DNA from: SHWC01 sp945902735
GTDB taxonomy: Bacteria; Pseudomonadota; Alphaproteobacteria; UBA828
Length of the DNA: 7,039 bases
NCBI GenBank assembly: GCA_945902735.1
Contig: CAMDNF010000120.1
Location: 1-7,039 of the forward strand
Direction of reading: 5' to 3'
Below, one piece after another: positions 1-5,223 of this stretch. The notes beneath the pieces were generated by a model. The model saw nothing but the letters and a program-made list of their open reading frames with translations, had not been told where the DNA came from and searched no databases. Both the position numbers and the translations under genes were made by a program. Each line of letters opens with the position of its first letter. Position 1 is the stretch's first letter.

Positions 1-114
1 AGTCTCGGCTACCGACCGCCGGCTCCGGAAACCGCGACGCCGCCATTGCCGCCTTCCGGTTCCGCTTCGCTCCACCTCCAGCCGGCAATGGCGAAGGAAG
101 GCGTCATGCACTAA
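1..114 (+). CDS. Possible C-terminal end of an upstream gene (partial)
   Basis: Frame 1 is open from the window edge to a TAA at 112-114, giving about 37 residues rich in proline, alanine and serine and ending in ...AKEGVMH. About three quarters of its codons end in G or C, which fits coding DNA here, and the stop precedes the next gene by 63 bases. However, the other two forward frames are also open across this stretch, so the open frame alone proves little. No domain can be recognised. If real, it is a low-complexity tail of a protein encoded mainly outside the window. No convincing terminator follows it. Confidence 0.3.
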   Translation, partial: SLGYRPPAPETATPPLPPSGSASLHLQPAMAKEGVMH

Positions 115-177
115 CATTCTTCTCGGACCACTCAGTGGGGGCCGATCAGGCGACCCTAGAACCAAGGGAGGCTTCAC

Positions 178-585
178 ATGACGGCCCAAGAGGAATTCAA
201 GACGCTGGTCGATAATTACTATGACGGGATGTACCATGGCGACCCGCTGCTGATTCGTAAGGCGTTCCACCCTCAGGCGCGCCTCGAAGGCATCATGGCG
301 GGGCAGTTCTTCGCCGGCATGACGATGGAAAGCTTTTGCAAGTTCGTCACGTTGATGCCCAAGCCGGCCGACACCAAGGATAAAAGAGACTGCCGCTTTG
401 ATGTGCTCGATCAGACTGGTGATCAAGCTGTGCTGAAGGTGACCGACTATATTTTCGGCGTTTGGTTCACCGATTATCTGAGCCTGCTCAAAACCAAAGA
501 CGGCTGGCGCGTCGTCAACAAGACCTATTATTCCGACAAATTGCCCGAGGCGCCCGAGGCCGCGAAGCAATTGCTCACCATGTAG
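178..585 (+). CDS. NTF2-fold, putative lumazine-binding-like protein
   Basis: This encodes a 135-residue protein resembling the SnoaL/NTF2-like superfamily branch called putative lumazine-binding (Lumazine_bd_2). The visible signatures are an N-terminal helix with YYDGMYHGDP (residues 14-23), the FHP motif (30-32), and the C-terminal strands FTDYLSLLK (97-105) and GWRVVNKTY (109-117) that are typical of this branch. The length matches single-domain members. A strong ribosome binding site (GGGAGG, about 167-172) lies just upstream of the ATG. There is no signal peptide or membrane segment, so it is probably cytoplasmic. Proteins of this fold form small alpha+beta cones that bind or act on small ligands, but function varies widely and no catalytic residue can be assigned. 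The gene stands alone, is convergent with the beta-oxidation operon, and shows no direct link to it. The family is fairly sure; the role is unknown. Confidence 0.85.
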   Translation: MTAQEEFKTLVDNYYDGMYHGDPLLIRKAFHPQARLEGIMAGQFFAGMTMESFCKFVTLMPKPADTKDKRDCRFDVLDQTGDQAVLKVTDYIFGVWFTDYLSLLKTKDGWRVVNKTYYSDKLPEAPEAAKQLLTM

Positions 586-614
586 GAAGACGGAAAACGT
601 CGCTACCTGTTGTT

Positions 615-655
615 CGTCATGGCCGGGCCCCGCGACCCACGGCTGTCCGGTTAAG
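615..655 (+). repeat. Left copy of the outer inverted palindromic repeat
   Basis: The stretch begins CGTCATGGCCGGG and ends in GCTGTCCGGTTAAG. A diverged inverted copy lies at 877-915: its reverse complement begins with the same 13-14 bases and ends GCTATCCGGTTTAG. The middle of the two copies aligns only with gaps. The opening bases are also those of the inner repeat pair at 758-850, so all belong to one small intergenic repeat family. It lies between the stop codons of two converging genes, a usual place for such elements. It is non-coding; short open frames through it are chance. Confidence 0.55.
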
Positions 656-757
656 ATAAAAGTGATGAGCGCAAAGCATGCTGTGATCCGGCCTTTCGTG
701 GCAAAAGGCAGAGCGGGAGGCTCGAAGTTGATCGCGTCGACGCGGCCCTCCCCAATT

Positions 758-787
758 CGTCATGGCCGGGCTTGACCCGGCCATCCA
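758..787 (+). repeat. Inner inverted repeat, left arm (self-palindromic)
   Basis: This 30-base unit is itself a hairpin. ATGGCCGGG (762-770) pairs perfectly with CCCGGCCAT (776-784) around the loop CTTGA, giving a 9-bp stem. Its inverted partner at 821-850 matches at 26 of 30 positions. Palindromes of this CGTCATGGCCGGGCTTG type are scattered between genes in many alphaproteobacteria. Possible roles are mRNA end protection or transcription termination for either converging gene, but no T-tract follows, so an intrinsic terminator is not supported. Confidence 0.8.
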
Positions 788-820
788 GGGACTGCGACAC
801 CGCTGTTTCGTTAGGAAGAC

Positions 821-850
821 TGGATGCGCGGGTCAAGCCCGCGCATGACG
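821..850 (-). repeat. Inner inverted repeat, right arm (self-palindromic)
   Basis: This is the inverted partner of 758-787, separated from it by 33 bases. It also forms its own perfect 9-bp hairpin: ATGCGCGGG (824-832) pairs with CCCGCGCAT (838-846) around TCAAG. Relative to the left arm, four bases differ, and they fall as two swapped base pairs, so the local stem is kept while a long arm-to-arm duplex would carry mismatches. The flanking CGTC and TCCA ends are identical in both arms. Confidence 0.8.
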
Positions 851-876
851 CTAAAGGGGATGTTACGTTCAGGCGA

Positions 877-915
877 GCTAAACCGGATAGCGGTGGCTCG
901 AGCCCGGCCATGACG
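877..915 (-). repeat. Right copy of the outer inverted palindromic repeat
   Basis: Read on the minus strand this begins CGTCATGGCCGGGCT, identical to the first 15 bases of the inner left arm and, for 14 bases, to the outer left copy at 615. It ends GCTATCCGGTTTAG, close to the end of the left copy. With 615-655 it brackets a roughly 300-base non-coding segment. Apart from these repeats, I see nothing else convincing in the gene-free stretch 586-938. A weak GC hairpin with an AT-rich loop (914-932) lies just past the end of the minus-strand operon. Confidence 0.55.
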
Positions 916-938
916 GCGAAAAATATACGCCGGCGCCC

Positions 939-1397
939 CTACAAAATCTCATACACCGTATAGCGCGGGCCGGCGGCGAGGCGCTCGCCGAGCCCGATTG
1001 CGACGACATTGTTGAGCCAGGCGTATTTGTCGGACGGTGTTTCAAATAGCGGGTTGATGCGGAAATAATAGAGGCTGGGGTCGACCGCCTCGCCTCTATT
1101 GAGCCGCGCCAGCACCTCGGGCGGGCCCTGCCTATAGCCGCGATAGGTCATCAAGATCGTGGCGCCATCATCGGTTTTCAAGGTGAGGCGCACATCGAGC
1201 GCGAGCGAGCCATCGCCCCGGATCAAGACCCAATCGCCGCCGCCGGGCAACAGCGTGCCGCGAAGTTTCTCGCCCTCGAAATCGCCGCCCTTGATGATGA
1301 CAATGCGGCGATGGCCGAAGGGTGTCGGCCCGTCCAACTGCGGCGGCTCCAACAGCACGGTCATGGTGAATAAATGACGCGAGCGAAGCTCTAACAT
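939..1397 (-). CDS. DUF3237 / UPF0311 family protein
   Basis: This is a 152-residue protein of the uncharacterised DUF3237 (UPF0311) family, close to the usual family length. Family signatures are easy to see: FTMTV near the N-terminus, GHRRIVIIKGGDFEG (28-42), LRGTLLPGGGDW (45-56), LDVRLTLKTDDGA (67-79), YRGY (85-88) and the C-terminal YFRINPLFETPSDKYAWLN (111-129). These suggest a compact beta-rich cytoplasmic protein; no enzyme activity is established for the family that I can cite. It is the last gene of the thiolase-HAD-hydratase operon. Two starts are possible. ATG at 1403 overlaps the hydratase stop as ATGA, but GGGGAG touches that codon. ATG at 1397 has the same GGGGAG six bases upstream, the proper spacing, so I chose it. 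Either way translation is probably coupled to the hydratase gene. The open frame extends further upstream, but only as a shadow of the hydratase gene. Confidence 0.9.
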   Translation of the reverse strand: MLELRSRHLFTMTVLLEPPQLDGPTPFGHRRIVIIKGGDFEGEKLRGTLLPGGGDWVLIRGDGSLALDVRLTLKTDDGATILMTYRGYRQGPPEVLARLNRGEAVDPSLYYFRINPLFETPSDKYAWLNNVVAIGLGERLAAGPRYTVYEIL

Positions 1398-1399
1398 GC

Positions 1400-2179
1400 T
1401 CATCTCCCCGTGAAGCGCGCCGGACGTTTTTCGATGAAGGCGGCCATGCCCTCTTTCTGGTCGGCGGCAGCGAAACACAAGGCAAACGCCTTGGCCTCGG
1501 CGGCAAGCGCCGATTCAAGATCGGCGTTCGCGGTGATATCGAGTACGCTTTTGATTTGCATCAGCGCGATCGGGCTCAAGGCTGCCAGCGCCTCGGCTTT
1601 TTTGAGCGCGAAATCATCGAGCGCGGCGTGCGATGTGAGTTCAGTCACGATGCCGAGCTGAAAGGCGCGCTCGGCCGAGATCATGTCGCCGGTCAGGCAC
1701 AGGGCTCGCGCGATCGCGGGGCCCACAATACGCGACAGCCGCGCCGTGCCCCCGCCGCCGGGCAATACGCCGAGCTTGATTTCAGGTAGACCAAAGCGCG
1801 CATTGTCGGCCGCTATTCGAATGTCGCAAACCAGCGCGAGCTCGAACCCGCCGCCGAGCGCGAAGCCATTGATCGCCGCGATCACCGGCTTTGGGCAGCG
1901 CGCGATGGCGTCGTGCACGATTTTGGCCGAGCGCGACAAAGCCTCGGCCTCGCGCGGGCCGATGTTCGCCATCTCCTTGATGTCGGCGCCGGCAACGAAG
2001 GCCTTCTCGCCCGCGCCGGTCAAGATCACGGCCCGCACGCCCTCATCGCCCGTGATGCGTTCGAACGCGCTTTTCAAGGCGCTGAGCACCTGGGCGTTCA
2101 GCGCGTTCAGCGCCTCAGGCCGGTTGATGGTCAGCCGCTCGACCGCGCCGATGCGTTCGGCGATCAAGATCTCGGCCAT
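1400..2179 (-). CDS. Enoyl-CoA hydratase (crotonase family)
   Basis: This 259-residue protein has the full length of a monofunctional crotonase. It would add water to trans-2-enoyl-CoA to give 3-hydroxyacyl-CoA, the second step of beta-oxidation. The first oxyanion-hole segment is AGADIKEM (63-70) and the second is NGFALGGGFELAL (104-116). Both catalytic glutamates of classical hydratases are present: Glu113 in GGGFEL and Glu133 in GLPEIKLG, followed by PGGGGTARLSR (140-150). Keeping both glutamates favours a true hydratase over an isomerase or hydrolase. The C-terminus KRPARFTGR is typical. The start is supported by GAAGG about eight bases upstream of the ATG. It lies 3 bases after the 3-hydroxyacyl-CoA dehydrogenase stop and abuts the DUF3237 start, so it is in the middle of a tight operon. 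Chain-length preference cannot be read from the sequence. Confidence 0.95.
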   Translation of the reverse strand: MAEILIAERIGAVERLTINRPEALNALNAQVLSALKSAFERITGDEGVRAVILTGAGEKAFVAGADIKEMANIGPREAEALSRSAKIVHDAIARCPKPVIAAINGFALGGGFELALVCDIRIAADNARFGLPEIKLGVLPGGGGTARLSRIVGPAIARALCLTGDMISAERAFQLGIVTELTSHAALDDFALKKAEALAALSPIALMQIKSVLDITANADLESALAAEAKAFALCFAAADQKEGMAAFIEKRPARFTGR

Positions 2180-2182
2180 CGC

Positions 2183-3046
2183 CTATGCCTTCTTTTCGTA
2201 TTTGTACCAACCGCGGCCATATTTGCGGCCGTTATAGCCGGCCTTGACCATTTGTTTCATCAGGGGCCGTGGCAGAAAGCGATCGCCATAGGCCTTATGA
2301 AGGATCTCCTGCACATCGAGCGTGAGATTATTGGTCACGCCATCCATCAGACGGAACGGCCCGACCGGCAGGCCCATGCCGAGCCGGCAGGCGGTGTCGA
2401 TGTCCTCGGGCGTCGCGACACCCTCCTCAACCAACCGGATCGCCTCGATCCAAAAAATATGAATCAGTCGGTTGACCGCGAAGCCAACCACATCCTTGAT
2501 GCGCACCGGTGTTTTGCCAGCCTCGGTGCAGAGCGCGAAGGCGTCGTTGACGGCATCCTCGTTGGTGTCGAGCCCGGGGATGACCTCGACCAAGGCCATG
2601 CGCGAGACCGGCGAAAAATAATGCGTGCCGAGGAAGCGCCCACGCCGCGCCGCCGGCCAATAGGATGACAGCACGGTGATCGGAATGCTCGATGTGTTGC
2701 TCATCAACAGGCAATCGGGCGCGACAATGGCGTCGAGCTTTTTGTAGGTTTCGCCCTTGATCTTTTCGTCTTCGAAGACCGCCTCGATCACGGCCTCGCG
2801 ATCGCGATAGAGGCCGAGATCGAGCGTGGTCTCGATCTGGCCGAGCGCGCGTTGTTTGTCCTCCGGCTTGTAGAAACCGCGCTGGATGCCCTTGTCGAGC
2901 ACGGCGCCAAGATTGGCCATCGCTCTGTCGAGCGAGACCTGATCGCGGTCGGTCAGGCGCACATGCTTGCCCGCGAGCGCCATCACCAGCGCAATCTCCG
3001 AGCCCATCATGCCGGCGCCGACCACGCCGATTTTTGTCAACGCCAT
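2183..3046 (-). CDS. 3-hydroxyacyl-CoA dehydrogenase (3-hydroxybutyryl-CoA dehydrogenase type)
   Basis: This 287-residue stand-alone enzyme would oxidise 3-hydroxyacyl-CoA to 3-ketoacyl-CoA with NAD+. The N-terminal Rossmann domain has GAGMMG (10-15) and an acidic residue after the second strand (Asp33, LTDRD), which favours NAD over NADP. The active site shows SNTSS (116-120), the catalytic pair His142 (THYFSPV) and Glu154 (LVEVIPG), and Asn192 (FAVNRL). The C-terminal dimerisation domain follows, with RLGMGLPVGPF (221-231) and the ending YGRGWYKY. HYFSPV rather than HFFNPV resembles the dehydrogenase part of FadB/FadJ fusion proteins, but there is no fused hydratase domain; the hydratase is the next gene. 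A strong ribosome binding site (AGAAGGGG) precedes the ATG. It lies 36 bases after the thiolase stop and 3 bases before the hydratase start. Confidence 0.95.
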   Translation of the reverse strand: MALTKIGVVGAGMMGSEIALVMALAGKHVRLTDRDQVSLDRAMANLGAVLDKGIQRGFYKPEDKQRALGQIETTLDLGLYRDREAVIEAVFEDEKIKGETYKKLDAIVAPDCLLMSNTSSIPITVLSSYWPAARRGRFLGTHYFSPVSRMALVEVIPGLDTNEDAVNDAFALCTEAGKTPVRIKDVVGFAVNRLIHIFWIEAIRLVEEGVATPEDIDTACRLGMGLPVGPFRLMDGVTNNLTLDVQEILHKAYGDRFLPRPLMKQMVKAGYNGRKYGRGWYKYEKKA

Positions 3047-3082
3047 GTCTTTCCCCTTCTCAACGATCTTTGTTTGCAGCGC

Positions 3083-4273
3083 TCAGCGTGTCGCGACGTT
3101 CTCGATCAACATGGCAAGGCCCTGACCGGCCCCCATGCACATGCTGATGATCGCGTAACGCTGCTTGGTTTCTTTCAAATGCTGCATGGCGACGAGCGTC
3201 ATGCGCGCACCGGTCGCGCCCGGCGGATGGCCGATCGAAATGCCGCCGCCATAGAGATTGGTTTTCTCACGGCTGACACCGAGCTGGCTTTCCGCGAACA
3301 GGCTGACCGCCGCGAAGGCCTCGTTGATCTCGTAATAATCGATCTGATCGGCCGTCATGCCACGTTGGTCGAGAAGCTTTTTGATCGCGGGCACCGGGCC
3401 GCACCCCATAATACGCGGCGGCACGCCGACAATGGCCCAATCGACAATGCGCGCAATCGGCTCGACGCCCAATCTCTCCGCCGCTTTGCGCTCGGCCACC
3501 ACGACCATGGCGGCACCATCGGTCACGCCGCTCGAATTGCCGGCGGTGACCTTGCCGCCGTCGCGAAACACCGGGGCCATTTTGGCCAGTTTATCGAGCG
3601 TGACGTCGGGACGCGGATATTCGTCGTCCTTCATCAGGCGCATCGCCTTGCCATCCCTGGCCTCGATCGGCGCGATCTGCTTGGCCAGGAACCCCGACGC
3701 GATCGCGGCACCGGCGCGTTTCTGGCTCATTACGGCCCATTCATCCATGGGCGGGCGGGCAATCTGATTGTCCTCGGCGAGGTTCTCGGCGGTCTCGCCC
3801 ATGAGTTGAAGGCTGAACGGATCGCGATAGGCCCAATCGAGCGCGTCGATCATGGTTTGCGGTCCGCGCTTGTGACCCCAACGCGATGTGGTGACGACAT
3901 AGGGCGCGCGCGAAAAATTCTCACCCCCGCCCGCGACCGCGATCTTGCCGTGCCCGCTGATGATCTGTTCGGCCGCGGTGATGATCGCCTGCGAGCCGGA
4001 ACCGCAGGCGCGGCTGACATTGAGCGCGGCGCTCTCGACCGGCAGACCTGATTCGATGCCAATAAAGCGCGCGGCCAAATAGCCCTCCTGGTCGACCGGC
4101 AGCACATTGCCCCAGATCAGGTGGTCGACATGCTGGGCGTCGAGCCTGGCGGCGTCCAGGCAGGCTTTGGTGGCGTGGACGCCAAGTTGCGCCAAGGGGA
4201 TATCGCGTAGCGATTTGCCGAAATCGCCAAAGGGCGTGCGCTTGCCGCCCGCGAGAATGATGTCGGTGGTCAT
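3083..4273 (-). CDS. Acetyl-CoA C-acyltransferase (thiolase)
   Basis: This 396-residue thiolase would cleave 3-ketoacyl-CoA with CoA to release acetyl-CoA and the shortened acyl-CoA, or run the reverse condensation. The catalytic residues are intact: nucleophile Cys90 (SRACGSGSQA), Asn317 in NEAFA (317-321), His349 in GGGISIGHPPGATGAR (342-357), and Cys379 in CMGAGQG (379-385). The numbering runs one ahead of the Zoogloea enzyme, so the architecture is unbroken. One segment that usually reads GGMESMS is GGGENFS here (115-121). The same frame is open upstream to 4567, but that part runs through the divergent promoter region and the regulator gene. ATG at 4273 (MTTDIILAGGKRTPFG) is the natural family start, though its ribosome binding site is weak (an AGG about six bases upstream). 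It is the first gene of the operon and has a good promoter in front of it. Biosynthetic versus degradative use is decided only by the neighbours, which favour degradation. Confidence 0.95.
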   Translation of the reverse strand: MTTDIILAGGKRTPFGDFGKSLRDIPLAQLGVHATKACLDAARLDAQHVDHLIWGNVLPVDQEGYLAARFIGIESGLPVESAALNVSRACGSGSQAIITAAEQIISGHGKIAVAGGGENFSRAPYVVTTSRWGHKRGPQTMIDALDWAYRDPFSLQLMGETAENLAEDNQIARPPMDEWAVMSQKRAGAAIASGFLAKQIAPIEARDGKAMRLMKDDEYPRPDVTLDKLAKMAPVFRDGGKVTAGNSSGVTDGAAMVVVAERKAAERLGVEPIARIVDWAIVGVPPRIMGCGPVPAIKKLLDQRGMTADQIDYYEINEAFAAVSLFAESQLGVSREKTNLYGGGISIGHPPGATGARMTLVAMQHLKETKQRYAIISMCMGAGQGLAMLIENVATR

Positions 4274-4350
4274 GGGGGCCTGTTTTCCGTTGGTTTTAGG
4301 GTCCGGGCGAGGGCAAATCTGGCGCTGCCCCGTCGGACCCCGCAGCCCGG

Positions 4351-4378
4351 ATTGTAGGCCGGACCGGCCAGGGGTCAA
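4351..4378 (-). promoter_or_regulatory. Predicted sigma-70-type promoter of the thiolase operon
   Basis: On the minus strand, TTGACC (4378-4373) is followed after 16 bases by TACAAT (4356-4351). Each box matches the -35/-10 consensus at five of six positions. It would start transcription near 4344, leaving a leader of about 70 bases before the thiolase ATG. Between the boxes sits a perfect 13-base palindrome, GGCCGG-A-CCGGCC (4357-4369), which could be a protein-binding site or chance in GC-rich DNA. This is prediction from sequence alone. Confidence 0.5.
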
Positions 4379-4386
4379 CGATTTGA

Positions 4387-4416
4387 ATGACGAGATTGTA
4401 TGACAAGACCTATCAT
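4387..4416 (+). promoter_or_regulatory. Weak candidate promoter for the regulator gene
   Basis: ATGACG (4387-4392) and TATCAT (4411-4416) are separated by 18 bases and match the -35/-10 consensus at four and five positions. If used, transcription would start near 4423, after the first possible ATG of the regulator. Translation would then begin at the ATG at 4445, and the palindrome at 4396-4406 would lie in the promoter spacer, a position suited to autorepression. The -35 match is poor, so this is tentative. Confidence 0.25.
4396..4406. promoter_or_regulatory. Candidate GntR operator (TTGT-ATG-ACAA)
   Basis: This perfect palindrome with a three-base centre fits the pattern TNGTNNNACNA known for operators of FadR-subgroup GntR regulators. 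It lies beside the gene for just such a regulator and upstream of the divergent thiolase promoter, centred about 57 bases before its predicted start. Eight fixed positions would occur by chance about 0.1 times in 7 kb of random DNA. It overlaps the ATG at 4400. A close relative (CTGT-CCG-ACAA) lies at 6580-6590. Confidence 0.5.
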
Positions 4417-5173
4417 TCCGGGCGAACCCGAAGTGAGCCGAACGATGGCCGTGATGGACATGCCGGTGGTAATCAAGCTGGAGCGGCGTGTGCGTGCGCA
4501 AACCGGGCGCAAGCACGGTCTGAGCTCGCCCGACCAGGTGGTCGCCGCCTTGATCCGGGGCCTCCAAGCCGGTCGTTATGTGCCGGGCCAGCGCCTGATC
4601 GAGGCGGACCTAACCAAGGAACTCAAGGTCTCACGCGGGCCGGTGCGCGAGGCCTTGAAGCGGCTCGCGGCCGAAGGCCTCGTGAGCCTGATCCCACACC
4701 GGGGCGCCTATATCCGGGCGCTGGCGCGCGATGAAGTGCACGACGTGTTGCTCGTGCAGGAAATGTTGACCGGCCTCGCCGCGCGGCTCGCCGCCCAGGC
4801 GATCAATGCGGGCAATAACCGCGCGGATTTCGAGGCGGCGCACCGGCATTTGCGCGCGTTCCGCGATCATGCCGAAAGCATCGCCTTTCTTGAGGAGCGT
4901 TCACGCTTCTATAGCACCATGATTCGTATTGGCGGCAATCATGAGCTCGGGCGGATGATGCCGGCCATGCAAATCCATTTGCTCCGTCTGCAATTTCATC
5001 AGCATTTGACGCCGAAGGATCGCGCGCGCCAATTTAAGGAATATGACGCGCTCGTCGCCGCCATTCTCGACGGCAATCAGAACGGGGCTGAAAGACTGAT
5101 GCGACAACACATAAGGCGCACCCGCCTCGCCATCGAACGACTGCCCGACACGGCGTTTGCCAGCTTGATCTGA
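4400..5173 (+). CDS. GntR family transcriptional regulator, FadR subgroup (FCD domain)
   Basis: This 257-residue protein has an N-terminal winged helix-turn-helix (about residues 44-108). It includes PGQRLIEADLTKEL (62-75), the recognition-helix segment VSRGPVREALKRLA (77-90), and the wing GLVSLIPHRGAYIRAL. An all-helical FCD effector domain follows (about 112-245). Such proteins usually repress nearby catabolic genes until an acid or acyl-CoA ligand binds. In this FCD domain the usual metal motif D-x2-F-H reads R-S-R-F-Y (167-171), and the usual EH near the next helix reads EY (214-215). Only the last histidine (His237, MRQHI) remains. The site is therefore probably metal-free. The gene is divergent from the thiolase operon and next to a fitting operator. 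The start is uncertain: ATG at 4400 gives the longest protein but has only a weak ribosome binding site and overlaps the operator. ATG at 4445 would give 242 residues without loss of any domain. Confidence 0.9.
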   Translation: MTRPIIPGEPEVSRTMAVMDMPVVIKLERRVRAQTGRKHGLSSPDQVVAALIRGLQAGRYVPGQRLIEADLTKELKVSRGPVREALKRLAAEGLVSLIPHRGAYIRALARDEVHDVLLVQEMLTGLAARLAAQAINAGNNRADFEAAHRHLRAFRDHAESIAFLEERSRFYSTMIRIGGNHELGRMMPAMQIHLLRLQFHQHLTPKDRARQFKEYDALVAAILDGNQNGAERLMRQHIRRTRLAIERLPDTAFASLI

Positions 5174-5223
5174 AAGTTTCTCAGCCGGGCGCTTCGGAAT
5201 CAGACGCGGCGACCACCGCTCAC

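Noticed and set aside
128..138. Palindrome CCACT-C-AGTGG upstream of the NTF2-like gene, as a terminator or operator
   Set aside because: The arms are only five bases with a one-base centre, no T-tract follows, and it does not match the TGT-N3-ACA sites; such a short palindrome is expected by chance.
589..601. Small GACG-GAAAA-CGTC hairpin just after the NTF2-like stop codon
   Set aside because: A four-base stem without a following T-run is too weak to call a terminator.
615..915. CRISPR array or insertion sequence in the repeat block
   Set aside because: The repeats are inverted and self-palindromic rather than evenly spaced direct repeats, and there is no transposase frame.
651..963. Short open frames on both strands in the gene-free stretch
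   Set aside because: They run through the inverted palindromic repeats, lack ribosome binding sites and resemble no family; repetitive peptides such as those from the repeat sequence are an artefact.
2852..4051. Long open frame (about 400 codons) on the plus strand opposite the dehydrogenase and thiolase genes
   Set aside because: It is the antisense shadow of two clear genes in GC-rich DNA, is rich in His, Arg and Asp as such shadows are, and matches no family.
4274..4567. N-terminal extension of the thiolase to 4567
   Set aside because: It would cross the predicted promoter and the regulator gene, and thiolases start at the segment beginning at 4273.
5174..5223. Bidirectional terminator between the converging regulator and acyl-CoA dehydrogenase genes
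   Set aside because: I see no stable stem followed by a T-run in these 50 bases.
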